Of a stretch of DNA of 64,000 bases, positions 14,816-29,015 are shown in pieces; positions within the stretch are counted from its first letter, which is position 1, and every line of letters begins with the position of its first letter. The DNA lies in the NCBI GenBank assembly GCA_008360955.1, contig LUCM01008726.1, positions 189,590 to 253,589 on the forward strand, given 5' to 3'. The notes under the pieces were generated by a model. The model was given only the letters and a program-made list of their open reading frames with translations, had not been told where the DNA came from and did no database searches. The position numbers were made by a program, and so were the translations under genes. The DNA is from Fasciolopsis buskii (lineage: Eukaryota; Platyhelminthes; Trematoda; Plagiorchiida; Fasciolidae).

Positions 14816-15109
14816 CAGAACCTTGTATTCGAAACAGAATTCGATTGCTCCAAGGACCGGGACCTATTTTGGTCCATGCGCGAACAAGGCACGCATGTGT
14901 TGCTGGGGTGAGGTCAGCTATGATTAGTTCGGTCTCGGCAACAAGTCGAAGTTTTTCTGTATTCTCCTCTTTGCCAAGCACGTAGCATCGAACTTGATAT
15001 TGGGTTATTTTTCCATTTCTGTACTGAAACCGCGGTGGTTTCCAGGCCAGATGAACACTGGTTTCATCCCCGTTGGCCACATGAAAGTCTATCGGCGCAT
15101 CCGACGGAG
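14816..15109 (-). CDS. FN3-domain exon (complete domain), LAR-like receptor
   Basis: A 294-nt exon, phase 1 at both ends, coding about 98 residues, i.e. one whole FN3 domain in one symmetric exon as is common for this fold. The acceptor is CATTTGGACTCAG after a T-rich run and the donor is TCTG|GTAAGTGA. The domain shows the A-B strands (APIDFHV, VHLAWKPP with the conserved tryptophan), the C strand after RNGKITQYQVRC, the E strand ELIIADL, and the F-G region LVRAWTKIGPGPWSNRILF. It resembles LAR FN3 repeat 7 more than a generic FN3. An oddity: the conserved L-x-P-x-T-x-Y tyrosine corner reads LTPATHA, so the tyrosine is replaced. Downstream exons of this gene would lie at lower coordinates and were not found. 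Confidence 0.72.
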
Positions 15110-18100
15110 CTGAGTCCAAATGAAAAAGCGCATTGTGTTATGAGGTGATGCACAAAATGATTCATTAGTTGTCCTGGTGATTTAAGCAGACAGTATTGTG
15201 CTGGAGGTTATTCGCGCAGGAGAACCCTTGTATTTTAGGGATTCACAATCACAAGATAGAATAACTTGATCATTTTAAAACGGTTCAGAAAACACCCAGG
15301 ATCCATACCAGAGAACAGTGAACTGGATTTTTTCAAAAAGCATCCGGAAACAAAGCAAATAAACTGTGGAGACGGTAAGTCCTCACCTAAGTTTCCTCGT
15401 CCAGTGCACTAATATGAATTCTTTATAGCGGTTACACTGTTGAATGATAGTGCACCCTATGCATCTAAGCTACGTTTTGCCTTTCTAAACTTCGTTTGAA
15501 CCATGCATTATGTTGATTTTCGTGATGAAAGCAAAATTTTAATTACCATTTGTTTGCATTTTATTAGATTTCTGAGTGAATATTTTAAACAAATTATCGT
15601 ATTCTTAGCACTAGCGTGGCTGCCACAACGCTTGGGTTCTGGTGCCCGGATTTCCGGGAGACCTCGTCAAGAATTCGGATGCTAGTTTTAATGTTCTTTT
15701 AAAGTTCTAAGTCGAGCTGTCCAACAATTATCGGCTTGTATAATGAGTCTTTTCGAAATAGAATCGCAAGTCCATTATAAGAAAGGTCTACAAAAATTAT
15801 GAGACATTTGCTCGTTTACACATCTCAAAAACAATGATTTTGCTTGTGACATTACACCGGCTCCCAACACGAGGTCAAAAAGGTGGGACTGTTTTCAAAC
15901 CCCGAACAAAGGTTAGACGCTTCATTTTAAGTTATCAGCAGTGCACAAAAACTTGCCGTTTAATCGTATGTTAGTTTTGAACTATACAATCTACTCTCTT
16001 CCTGTGGGTATTTAAAGAACTCACCAGGGAGATGAAGTATTTTAAAAAATATCGAAGAAATTACCTTACCTACTGCCATGGTTATCACTCTGATAAGGCC
16101 GAGGAGCGATTCATTGTTACGCGACTAAATAGACAACTGTAATTGCCAGTGATAATGTATAAGTAAGAATAATTAATAACAAGTTCCAGATGGATATCGG
16201 AAATCCTCTTTTTAAATTTTACAGATGAAAATTCAGCAACTACCTTTCATGTTAACTGGTAGCTCTTGTTCTTCCTCTGGATTCACGGATTCTAGGTACA
16301 GATAGTTGAAATGATATTTGACCTGAGTTCCACTTGTGCTGAGTGCAAGTGCGCAGACACACACACACCGAACCATGCACGTACGTCCATGATTTTGCCC
16401 TCTCATGTTAATTATTTTACACCGAGTGCAACTCGCCCGAGAAGTACAATTGACACTTAATACAACTCCTTTTTCCTAGTTTGATTGATTAAAAAGATGG
16501 GAATTATGGAATGTATCCAAACCGCTGCGTGCATAAGGGAAGTGCATGCTGAGTCTTCACGAAATCGGAGAACACCGTAGCGCGTGAGACAGTAAGATAA
16601 CTTCAAGGACTTATCCATCAACTCATCGTTAATAAATCACGGAAGAACTCCATAATAGATTCAATCTTGTCAGGAATTGTAGTGGATGGAATGACTGTAC
16701 AATAAGAACTCTGGTGACATCTGATCTTGCACTGACGGAAACTCCTATTTAATTGAGGTTGCACCTTGATCACTAGACCCTCTGCACCGACATCCACAAT
16801 AGTCCGCTTATCATTTATATAGGTATTACAATGACACCTGCCTGATCTCAGACCGTGGGCCAAACAAATCATGAAGCCCTTCGGGGGAGAAAAGTTGGTT
16901 GGAATCAGGATGAAGAAAAAGAAACACCAAAAGTTTTCTCTTCTTCACCTTATGCATATTTGGCTTTCTCATAATACACAGAACATGGGGGAGGCGGATT
17001 AGTTCGAGGATTATTGCGCATGCTACAGAGAACAAACGAGTCCACTTCGTGAATGATCACTTTGGTGATGCAATCGTGCAGATCGAGTATCTGTTTATGA
17101 ACCCACTCATGCCAGGTTGCCCAGAGCAAAGAAGATTGTTTTCTTAGGGACCCATAATCGAACCCTTTAGGCATCTTGATGAAGCGTGTGATTCGTAATT
17201 CCCGAGATGCAAGTGACACAGTGATCAGTTCATGTGTTTCGCATGAGGCCGGACATTCTGGCATCCCAGTGCACTCTTCTGTCACAGAGACCGTTGAGCA
17301 TAAATTAGTATGCTTCTAATGCCATCCAACAAGCCATCTCGACAGAGCAAGAAAACTGCCTCTCGACTGGACGCAGAGTGATGCATGCATAGTGAGGCTC
17401 AGGCTTCACTTAAGAAATGCACCGGTGAGCAAACAAAGCACCGTGTTGCAAGGTCATAAAAGAAAGATTTTAACAATAAAATCAGTGGAAAATGCACGAG
17501 TTTGATTTCCTTCTAATCTGTGTGCCAATTCGAACTGCAGTCCAGTGGATTTCTGGCTCGAAAAACTCTCAGTAAGCCGATCTTTGAAGCAAGAGTTTAT
17601 ATTTCGTTATTTTGTCGTCATCAACGGCACTAATACACGGTAATCTCTGGGTGAGATTCGTCGTTCGTAAGAACTTTTGATCTATTTATTTTCACATCAC
17701 TTTATAATTCTCAGCAGACTTTCATATCATTTTGTTTGCAGACTGTTTTGCTCCCGGTACCCCAACTGAAAGCTCATTATCTAACGAATGCCCAAACGCG
17801 GCCTTCCAGGTGAACTGATTTGAAAGCGGAAATGTCGCCTTGCCTTGCATTGCCACACAGCAAAAAAGGTGGAAAGCAACTAATTTCTGCCTGTAGCACC
17901 CTGTTGAAAAGTACCGAAATTGTGGTATGCATGCACCATTGCTGGCCTAATAGTTCCAAGAGGAGGAACCTGTTCAATTTCGAGTTGTCATTCCGACTTT
18001 GCCCGGATCTAAATTTTGGACGACAGCCATCAAGGGTTGGAAAACTTCTCCCGGTCAAATCTAGCATTGAAAACCTTATAGAGGCTCACTCTTCGCATAA

Positions 18101-21100
18101 ACATTTCGTCTGCTTAGATACTTGATTTTAATTGCTTACACCAAGTAATTTATGACACAAACCAAACCGTTTGACACTTGAGACGTATTCGCAAATTAGG
18201 CTGTTTTTGAACTGGACTGCTTTCGTTTCAAAAAACAAGCAAGCAACAGGTTGACCAACGAGAATCTTCTACTCTCTGGGAATGCATGAAAAACTGAAAA
18301 AATACACGGTCGGCTTGGCATTTGTTTCCCAGATCCGACAAAGGCAACACATAAATTCACCATTTTTTAACTTCGAACTATAGGACTAGGCGTTAATTAC
18401 AAAAAAACAATCTCTCGCTTACACTCTTGAAATAATTCCTTAAAAAGTGAAGTACGTGTGTCATTCATTTTTTTCACCCGATTGAATTATTACCTTTGGC
18501 TGTCGCAAAAAGCTGGTAACCAGTCACAGAGAAGCGTCAATTTTTCCCCTTTTGACTAGCTAGAGACAACTGTTTTTCGTAAAGATGAATCGAGTTTAAA
18601 GTTTTATCGAAAAAGTGGCTTCCTTTGGTCTGCTCAACAAAATCATGGAATTCGGGCAAATGGATTCTTTATTTTCCGAGGCTGATACCGATCAGATATT
18701 CTACAAAAGCACTTACCTAATTTGATCCCGAACGGAATTAAAAGAACTCAATTTTCACTGAAATCCAAAATGTATCTACAGAAAATTCGAGAAATCTGTC
18801 CCTAATAAATTCTACCCAGCCCTCAGTTTGCGGTGATTATTGACCTGGAATCTATTCGGATACCGTGTGGCTTTGAAAATGATAATAAATTAAAATCTTC
18901 GCCAGATGTTTAGCGAAGTATGATTTTCTGCAGCTCAGTCTTCAGAAGTCACAACAAAGCATTTTTCCCGTTTCCTGGGGCACCGATGCTTTTGTGGGAC
19001 TGATCAACGGCACCTGGAAGATTCGTAAACCAAATATGCTTTTGACAGCGAAAAGATTTCTCCATGCTTGATAAAAATATTTCGATCTCAATTTTCTTCT
19101 TGTCCTTACCCCATTATATATGACAGCAAACCTAGTGGGATGGACAAAATCATGAGAATACTTAAACATACAAGTCATTCTGCAGGGAGATCGTGGATTA
19201 GCGAAGCTGATTCAACATTTCAGGTCAAGGTGAATGGTTGTTTACCATATCATAAACCGGCGACTCAAACACGGACTGCGTCCCCAATCATTGCCGAAGT
19301 TTCAAGATGTCATTTGGTTAACTGCTAACATTTTCCTTACAATTGTCTCAAGGATCCTAAATGTTCACGAACAAATGCTTGTTCCACATGTGCTATGCAT
19401 GTATTACCGGATCAACCGTAACAATCGCTTTTGAAGTTTGCGTATCCTGATATTCTGACGAGATCATCGTCATTTCTGTCCCGCTCACTAACAGAGAGAT
19501 TATAAACATTTGAAAATCTCGTCGCCGATCGCCTTGACGTAATTCGGTGTTTCATCTAATTCTAGCTAAGCACGATCAAATAATCTCCTTGAGGATCGGT
19601 GAAAATTAAAATAACTGTGTTCGTCATGACCAAAAACCAACCTGAAGTTCTTGCAATGTTTGTTTTCGTATAGAAAGATATTATTCAGCAAAAGGTAAAA
19701 TACCTCTGAGTCATGCAATAGTACATAGGTTTCACTGCAGGAACATAAAAGATAGTGGCCGCATTGGAAATCTGTCACCGAAAAGAGCCAGTCGAATTCT
19801 ACATTACACTTGGTAAGTATAATACTTCTGACAGCAGTAAAATGAATAGTCAAGTATTCGACACTTCGTATTTATGGCAGTCCACAATAATACATATGCT
19901 GGATATTGTTGTGATTCCTTTTTACCCCATTTGACATGATCCCCTCCGAGCCATATGATTAAACATCTATGGAGAAACGTGGAGGGCACAATGGTTGGTT
20001 CATTCCCGTAAACTTCTGTCCATAAAAAGCATTCTGTCTGTATTATTAGAGAACTGACTGAATTTCTAACGGCAGAATTTAATCCGTAATAATTCAGCAT
20101 ATAGGAAATATGTGGAACCGTCGAGTCGAGTAGCCTGAAATGTAACCCACAGGTCTTGTTTATTTTCAGTCCAGTGATAATGACCGATTGTGGTAGATTT
20201 ACTACTTCACAGATGGTTACTTTTTGTACATCAATACCGGCACATGCAGACACACTATGTTCGAAATTTCGGTCCAATATGCTGTTCACCGGCGCTTACG
20301 CCAACCACAAATGCTCTGATTTACCTATCCCATCAATTAGTCGCTAATGTCCTTTCGATCAGCTGAGCTTCGTCTTCGTCTCATTGTATGCAGGTACGAG
20401 ATAAATGAGACGATAAATTCATGAAATATCAGTTTGACTGCAGCAAAAAGTACATAAGCATCTTTTGGACCTTTTTGAGATTTCTTTGGCCTACGATAGT
20501 GTATCCTCACTTCAGGTACTTTATGACTGCATCCGACCACCCCAAAATTCGTACACCCATCGCATATGTGCATTGCTGGCGCACTGTCATAAGTAAAACA
20601 GTTCATTTGCAAGTTAACATTCAACTTTGTAAAGTATTTTAAGCACGCATTTCATCATTATAACCCTTTTTGGATTCTATCTCAAGATTACTTCTACTTT
20701 AGAACTTCATTCGCTTTGATGCCTAACCTAATTGCTAACGTGGATTATTAGTTACACTACTGGGTCTATCGGACACTCGAGATTTGGGGGAAATCGTTTA
20801 ACTTTCGGATAAATAATTGGTTTTCTTCAAGGTGCTCTTTTTTCATTCTATCAGTTCTTCCTTTATATAAGCAACTCCCCTAGTAGTTCACCTGCTCTTG
20901 TCTTCCAGCATGTAGACGATGTAGTTATATGCCCCTGCATATCATCTGATAATTACCAGTGCAACCTGTATTTAGCTATTCGAATCATTACAAGTTTATC
21001 AAAACAGTGATCTTTCTCTTAACCCTTAAAGTGGTTCTAAATGTATCCTCATTCTGTTTTGTTTTGATTTCTGAAAACACCGTTGTACTGTTTGTGATGT

Positions 21101-22214
21101 TCTTCTGCCCAAAACCGAGTCTGTTAAGCACCCCGAGTTCCCTCTATCATTCTGTCGGAGCTCATCGTCTCGCTTTGTCAGTAGTATTTTTACTGTATGG
21201 TATCTAAATTTTCAAATCTTTAAGCTCATACAGTTGCTGCGTCTAATGTTATTTCCTCCTTGGATTCTCCTTGAGTCTTACTAACTTTACTTTATTGCTC
21301 TATTCTTCCTCTTGAACTTCCAAGGAAAATATTCAAATTGGAACGCGTAATGTCCTCGTGATTAGTACTGCTCTCTCGATGTACTCAGCATCACAAGATA
21401 CTTAATGTTAAATGCTTATTGGGAAGTCCTATTGAAAATTCTCGAAGCACTCTTCTACCTTACACCAGGAAATCTTTCTCGATGCTACCAGACATCAGAA
21501 CGTAATCCTCATGCATTTCATCCTTTAGATTCATTCCTAACAAAATTGTTAGTGGGGTTTTGGCCAAAGAAGATACGGTCACTCTCAATCCAGAGACCCA
21601 CCTTCAGTGATGCATACCGCCATTATTTCGACTGACGTAGTTGTCTGCTAGCGTTGTTCGTGCATGGTAGACTAGTGTTAACTATTAGCCACAAAAGCCC
21701 ACCTAACTTTCGAATTTAGTACCAACGTAGTCCCAGTTGTTCTTATTTCAATGTTATCAGAACCGCAGATTGTGTCACTCAATTCACTGGGTAAATATGA
21801 TTTCAAATCATAACCACTGGACTCAGGCTAGGAGAAAAAGCAAGCAAATGTGTATCATGGATTCGCATTTACCTCCAGTCTTGTTTCAGCCTTCAATAAA
21901 TATTTTGTCGGCTAGGGCCAGGGTAAATTTATATACTTAAGATTGTGACTTTTTGGAGAATTTGTGACGGAAAGGCAAAGCATTTACTGTTTTTTATTAT
22001 ACTTAGATTCTCTGTCTGACAAGAAGCAAATCTCTCGGCATAGTCGTAAATCATCGGATTATTTAAGTCAATAATTTATGTCATTCAACGCAGTACACCC
22101 TAACAGTCAGTTTCCAATTCTAGGGCAGCATTGTGGCTCTTATTGATGTGGATAGTCACCCTGTTGGACTTGTGCATATTTACAATCGACCATCTCATCA
22201 TCTAGGCATTTTAT

Positions 22215-22530
22215 CTATCCGAATCATTTTCAGTGACTTGGCTGACGCATGACCTTAGTGGAAGGGCAAGTCATATAGCCGCTAGGGCCTAATACACGGA
22301 AAGGGAACGGGTAAAAGTGACCGTGAAAATTGAAGTGGCACAGAACCAGGTAAGGTCTCCGTGGGTCTGATGTGGTAATGAGCCTGGGGACAACGGACTG
22401 CCGTGTATCCCCAAAGTGACGGGCCGATCTGGGATACGAAATCTGAAAACTTCCTTTTCTAAACGGTGCATAATCCACTTGGCTAACACCGGTGCAAACT
22501 ACTATCCTCCGGGTTGGCTCACTACTTTTG
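22215..22530. repeat. Candidate dispersed repeat (GC-richer block)
   Basis: About 300 bp of noticeably higher GC than both flanks, with two overlapping short minus-strand open frames in different registers and no family match. Such a compositional island within an intron suggests an inserted transposable element fragment. I cannot name the element. Confidence 0.25.
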
Positions 22531-25500
22531 GAGATTGACTACTATGTTCACAGTTATTTCAGACTGTGCTAAGACCGTGATGCACCCCGAATTTTTCTCA
22601 ATTTATGCTTTGGAGTTTAATCATCTAACCTTTCGGCCTTCCTGCGCCCACGGAGGTTGAAAATGAAATTTACTAAATTTCATGGACGAATTATTGCGCT
22701 TAAAAGTGTCCTTCACTATCCGTAATGTTGACTCAAATCTGAGTGCTGGCAGGCGAGGAGCGGCCCTCTGATTTCACTTTAGTGTATTAGTGTTTTCATG
22801 CTGCGTATGGAAAACGCCAACCTACAGCTGTGGAGTAGCCAAAGTTAAACCATAGGGAGGTTTTCTTGAACAAAACTGGAGAGTAGCTAGAATCTCTGCT
22901 TTCCTCTGAAACCATGAAATTAATCTGGTCAAGAAGCTGCTGTCTGTCTGTCTCTCAGCACATTTGCATCAACACTCCATGAACGGTTAACCTCAATGTG
23001 TTTTTGTCAAGAAACAATTCCGCATTAAGGTACCAAAGCTTACACTGAAAGCTCCAGATTCTGGAGTCCGTTCACCAGACTTGAATGTGACACAGATTCC
23101 GACAACGACGTCCCAATTGTACGCTGAAAATTGACTAGGATTCCTGAGACGTTGTGCATAGTCAGAAATGAGGTCAGTGCGGAATGAGTGTATGCGAACA
23201 TCTGCACGTTTGTTTAGCACAGATTCGCGCAAATCAACCCAGTTCGTGAATGTGAACAAGGAGTTACTCACGGGTGCGCTTGCTCATTCGTCCTATCCAC
23301 GTCTAAGAGCGACACGACGAACCAGAGTAAATGCATAACCGCCGGCTGTTTGCCAGCTCTTTTACTGTGTCACACGAGGGTTGAATCGGGTGCTATTTCG
23401 TCTGGTCCTGGTCTGACGAAGGCAAATGTACCTCGTGATGGTAACACCTTTGATGTGCAAGACACGTCATGCGGATGTACGTGATGTTTGAGCTCTTTAA
23501 AATTATCACAAAAAGCAGCTATAGATCATCTGTCCTAAATTCATGTGCAAAAGATATACTTCCGTCATCCTTGTTTTCTTCGATGAGGACCGGATAAACA
23601 GAATACGCTATCGGCAGAAAGTATTCATCCAGTTGCGCGGTTTCTCTGTTTTAAACTAGTTCATCAAAACACCATCGAATTTACTTTTGAATTGATCAGT
23701 TATCTACATCTTTATCTCTCGTTGGGATGACTAAGTGCGACGGAAGGGAATTTCTGACAATCAAAAAGAAACGAATGCTTCTTGGAACCGGATTCACTGC
23801 ACTCAGTTGGTTACACTTGTCAAAATTCAAAACTCGCTCGTTGATTCAGAATGAATATTATTATTTTCACTATAATAGAACGAATTTCATATAAATGACC
23901 GATGTCAGTTAAGCATTTGTACTTGGATGTCTACAAATCAGCTAATATTGACTGTACTTGATAAATGAACGCAACCACTGGTAACAGACGAGGTGACGGA
24001 TCTAGATGGTGAATGCTGAGTACAATGGTGCAGGATAGACACCAGTGGCAGTATCTGCGGCATGCTCTGTTCCGGGTAACGGCGTCTGATTGACTGAGAT
24101 CACGCATAAATTGGGATAAATGACCTTGTAACATTTGTTCACTTTGGTTTCCGAAAATCTAACAAACTTCGTTTATTTTCACCGTAACTGATTCATGGGT
24201 GATTTCAGCTCCCTGATAAATTCATTCTGAACGGAAGCTAATCTCGTCGACGGGATGGTTCCGTTCTCGACTGAGGTGCCAGAAGTGGTCGGTTTTGTTA
24301 TTGTCATATTGTTTGATTAGTGTATTCCGGCCAGCAGATTGGGAACACACTTTGCTCATATGTGGTCACACTAGTGGGTGTGCGGTTTTTGAGATGGGAT
24401 TCATGTGACGAACAACTAGACCACACGAGGCTTTTTACACTAGCACAACTTGACCGTACTGAAATCCGCATGGTACACAGCTAGTAAGCCAAGTGTTCTT
24501 TCTCTCTACTAAAAAAATAGGGCACCTTTATTATATATCTACTGAGTAAATTGATTGTTTTACCAATCTGTTCCCTACATTTCAGCCATCCCAACAAACA
24601 CTTCCCCCCTATTTAGTTCAAAGTCAAACTGGTTCAGTTTTCCAGCCGAACATCGAAACCTGGGTTACTGGCTGCTTATCCTCCCAAATTCCCCGCAATC
24701 CACTCGGGTGCCAGTGTAGCAGGCCTCAAGTGTATTGAGTCCCAGCAACGTGAATAGATAAGTCAACTATTTTCAGCTCATTGGGCCTGATCAAATACCC
24801 CTACCCCAACTGGGCACTCACTGGGAAATACACGCGTGTGCATAGTTAGCAGAACGTGAAGCAATGCTCGTCAACCCTAGCTTTATCCAGCACACTCAAG
24901 ACTGTAATACCTAAGATTCTGTTCCTGTCAGTTAGGTTTCTTCGCAAACAACGATACTGTTTCTAAATAATGATCGAAATGACATCAAAATTTTCGCAGG
25001 CCAGTTAAAATCGTCAACATCCTGCGTAGGGTAATTCCCCTGACGAAACAAGCTCAGTTTTATTTTTCTCTTAATCAGCATGACTAATTAATTAATAATT
25101 ACACCGTAAAACCGTGCACGGATAATCGGCTGACCGGATTTACGATTACCTTTAAGGATCCAAATAACTACTACCAGGATGAGATTTCGAATTGTGTTTA
25201 CTTTACATGCAGGACAGTAACAAAATCTCTCATGATCCAGGAAGTAGACAACTTTCGGTAGCCGATGTGAAATTCTAATTGGAGACATTAGTGTTGAAAA
25301 CACGATGCCATTATTTTCAGACGTCAGATTACATCTGTACGCCAGTAATTTGCTAGTGACTAAAGAGCTTGCGGCGAATTGTTTGATTTGTCTCGAGAGG
25401 ACCGCACTTACAATAAAAAATGCGGTCCAAGTGTGTCAATAAATCAACCGCTAATTCCTACCGAAGTGTACTTGATGAGCCTTGGATAATGTCTGACTCT

Positions 25501-28429
25501 GGACAACCTTTATTGATTGCATGGGCCTTATTAAAGCTAGGTTAGCTCCTACGTATCACTGGGATACCAACCACACATAAGTCAAAAGCTGCATACTAGT
25601 GTGAGCTGACGACTAGCATTTTGTCGCCGACTCAGTGTGTCGAATTAAGTGCCAATAGTTTAAGTTTACCATTTATTCTCTGTAGTTAATTAATCCCTTA
25701 TTCCGTTGATGAAAATCTACTGGGTTTTTCCGTTACTAGTCAGAGCTGGCGCTTCTTTTCTTATCCCACACTTCGCACTCTAGTTTCATCGGTTCACAAA
25801 TGCGTAGGGTACTTCTCACTAAGACTCTAATTAGGCTTAAAATCAAACTAGCCTAATGTGTCGTTGGATGATCCATCACTTCAACGTGTTGGCCAACAGT
25901 CAGTGACAGATCACCCCTGGTCAGACCGAAATTCTACCACACTGGATGGAACTTCACAATCAGGCCCAATTCAGAACGTACCTAGAATTGTGGTAACTCA
26001 CAACAGAGCGAAGAGAATACATACGGTTAAGTTAGGCCAACAGATTGCGGCCTAATTTTGATAAGAGTAGTTATTTGCTGGCTTGTTGCGGTCGTCATAC
26101 ACTCCCTTGGAGGCAGGGCTTGGTCGGTTACTTGCGGCTTACACAGTGACCACTATGAAAGCTAACACAATGTCACTGGTTCGGTGTCTTGGAGTTAAAA
26201 ATGAAAGCCAGACTTCGTGTCCGCAGTTGCTAGTAGTTCAGCACTTACAAATGTAGAAATGATGCACATAATCCCACTGTCAGATCTCATTTAGTCATTC
26301 TACTTGACAAGGCTCCGGTGCACTGATCTCTTTCAGTACGTGAGTTTTATACATATCGCGCATCAACGTTTTCCTCTAACTCCCAGAACACTTCAGCCCA
26401 ATTCAGCCTATCGTCGGTGGATTGGATTAGGCAATAGAGTAGACTGAAATAGGTCTGGATTAGATGTCCTAGAGAAATGTTGTGCAACACCGCAAATCCT
26501 TCAGGTTTAGATATTTTCCCCTCCCCTTTTCTTATCATCGTGACCCCGGAAATAAATAAACAGAAATTAATGCAACAATAAATCCAAACGCAAAACGAAA
26601 GCTACTGCCACTATGCGGATGATGTTAGAAGAACTTACAGTTGCTCTTTCTATCAATGCACACTCACCCACATAAGGAAACATTTCGACTGGTGAATGAT
26701 AATTAACAGAACATTAATTTCAATCAACATCCCATACTTGAACTGAGCACCACAACTTTTTTGCCTAAAAGGTACTGATTAAACCTAACTACCGAATTTC
26801 AGCTTGTCCTGTATGCTTGTATAGTCGTTGACTAGTAGGGGGAAACAACTGCCGGTTAAGTGGTTGTTGGCAGTTTCCATTCCTACACAAGAAGTTATTT
26901 CCTTGAAAATGCATTTTCCAATAACCAGATGTTAAACAGAGGGATGAAAAACCGTGCGTAACTAAATTCTTCCCTGCTAGCCTCAACCAAACGTAACGGA
27001 ATGTGGAGTCTACCGACAGTTGTCTAGATCGCACAATATACTCGTGAATTTCTAGCACGAAATGTTCCACGATCGACATTAAGCTTACTTTTTAATTCAC
27101 GGAGAACGGCCCAATGTCCAGGGCGTTTGATTCAGGAACCCAGACTCCGGCTAGATCATGGTGAATGTGTACTAAAACTTTTGGTCCGTCAGTGGCCAGT
27201 CAACGAAAAACTTACGGGTTTCTTGCTGTAATAAATATTATCCCTACTACTATTTTTACCACTAATGATATTATTACTATTGCTGTTAAGTGTTGAACTT
27301 TTCTTGTGAAATACTAACCCAGTTTTCAGCACAGTTCCTGACATGATCTTGAAGTAACCCAGAAATCGATTATAGTTCCCCTCGACCAGATGGATATCAC
27401 ATTTGACTTTTACATAATATCTTCAGAACTTCAATCGATTTTTAACTAATCCAGCTGATATCAAGGACTCGTTGGCAGGGGGTTTATTATCAAATCTTAA
27501 AGCGATCAAGTTCAAAGCAGTTACTGAGTAGTAAAAATGAGTGGTACGATCAAGGTACACGACGATCGAATAATACATCTAGGTACGGTTTAAGTCATAT
27601 TTTAGTACGCCCTTAATTAGAAGTTGGCAAGTTGCTTTATTTGCTTGTCACTAATTTTGGAAACATAAAGATTGAATTTTTCACATTCAACGACCTCTGC
27701 ATCGACTCGGAGTGAAAAGGGCTGCTTATTGATTACAACGTGTTTTTGCGTGGTTAGATGAACTGTCTCGTTGCCCCTAACTGTTAAGGTTGATTTGGTT
27801 GGACCTTCCAGATTAGATAATTACTACTGTATTGCACCAACTTTGCTGATCAAGCGCTAGCAATTGTAAAAATATCGAAAAACAATCATAAATTCCTGGT
27901 CTAATTCTAAAAGGACAATAGATAATGAGTCATCTTTCAATTGGGTAAATACTAACGAACTTTTCACGAAATGCAGAGAGCACCGGTCTTGTTTTGCATT
28001 GGTATCCTTCAGAACATTTCTGTTTTCTCGCATATTATATCCATTCTTGAATTGAGACAACTCATTCCGGGAATTGTTTTCAAGCTAATATAAAACAGGG
28101 CAGTGGATACTGTCCCTGAAAATCATGTTTCACCAAGAGTGTGCTCGTGTCACTCAAAACCTTCACATGTGCATTCCGATAAGCCGACTGTCAATCGCGC
28201 ATCTTACGCCCTCTCTCTCTTTATCGTTGACAGGTCTGAGTTAACTAAAAATTCAGCTTTCCCCTTCTCATGTGCTAAGCTCATTTATAGAGAAATCGTA
28301 TGTAAATAAGCATTAAATGTAAGATTTACATAACCTAACCTGATCACAGTTGTTCATTTTACGATCCCTAGGATAAGTATAATTTAACGAATAAAAATTC
28401 ACTAGGCGGAACCAAACATGCTACTCGCT

Positions 28430-28800
28430 GTCCCAAGGTTGGGATTCGGAACCATGTACGACCTTTGCCCAAGCTTTGGTAGTGTGTAAGCTGAGGTCGT
28501 TCATTGCTGCCTGTTGTATCACTATCACTTCGGTTAAAACTGCGCTGCGAGGGTACATCAGTTTCAAGCGTCCCATCTCACATTCAGTCTGGATATTTGG
28601 ATTTTGAACCCAGCAACAAGCCGTACAGATAAGCAATGGAACCATGTGACTTGATCGAAGCCCATAAGTCCATCTTCGGTTGTACAGATTTCCACTTTTA
28701 ACTTGACACCCAACCCAAATGCACAGTCTATGCGAAAATGTTGCAAACCTTTTTCCCCTATAATTCCACGCCGTAATGCCGTGGCTTTGATCCACTGAAA
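28430..28800 (-). repeat. Candidate repeat with tRNA-like end
   Basis: Two overlapping minus-strand frames (124 and 86 codons) run through this block with no recognisable domain. At its minus-strand 3' side the sequence TGGTTCCGAATCCC resembles a Pol III B box (GGTTCGAATCC) with one extra base. This suggests a SINE-type element or composite repeat in the intron just downstream of the 28923-29015 exon. It could also be chance. Confidence 0.25.
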
Positions 28801-28922
28801 AATTGTTTTAGGTTTCCGTTGCAATATAACAAAACACTATCGAGTGAAATACAGTACCGAAAGTTCATATTCGCTGAAGACCTAAATATCTGAAGTCTAC
28901 TCATCAAAAGTCTTTAACCTAC

Positions 28923-29015
28923 CTGCTTCTGGAACCAGAATCTTTTCGGTGACCTCGGGACTGATGAAGTCCTGTCCGACGGCGGCCACGCGTACCTCGT
29001 ATCTGACACCGAAGA
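28923..29015 (-). CDS. FN3-domain exon (F and G strands), LAR-like receptor
   Basis: A 93-nt exon in phase 1-1. The acceptor is CACGCTGGCAG after a T-rich stretch and the donor is GCAG|GTAGGT. It encodes FGVRYEVRVAAVGQ followed by FISPEVTEKILVPEA. This is a typical FN3 F strand (Y-E-V-R-V-A-A) and G strand (T-E-K-I-L-V). Joined to 36072-36421 it completes one FN3 domain. Joined to 14816-15109 it makes the linker PEAAPSDAP between two FN3 domains, similar in position and length to the TPEDLPSG linker between LAR FN3 repeats 6 and 7. Part of the evidence is that another acceptor inside the exon (GTCAG) would break the F strand. The exon is too short to be recognised alone; its support comes from fit with both neighbours. 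Confidence 0.62.

Larger units (their letters stand above)
15110..28922 (-). other. Large intron of the FN3 gene (13.8 kb)
   Basis: Bounded by GCAG|GTAGGT at 28922 and ACTCAG at 15110. The flanking exons join in frame without any exon between them, so exon-like open frames inside (for example 23044-23282, 19804-20289, 16618-17285) need not belong to this transcript. It contains candidate dispersed repeats near 22.2-22.55 kb and 28.43-28.8 kb and otherwise AT-rich DNA with no recognised gene. Confidence 0.5.

Noticed and set aside
19804..20289. 161-codon minus-strand open frame
   Set aside because: No motif, no clear splice context, and this length is expected about once by chance in 64 kb at this base composition.
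23044..23282. Minus-strand frame that looks like an FN3 second half (DVVVGICVTFKSGERTPESG) with a GTAAGC donor
   Set aside because: The FN3 exons on either side splice together in frame without it, its end is phase 0 while the next exon needs phase 1, and the acceptor is weak with in-frame stops just upstream.
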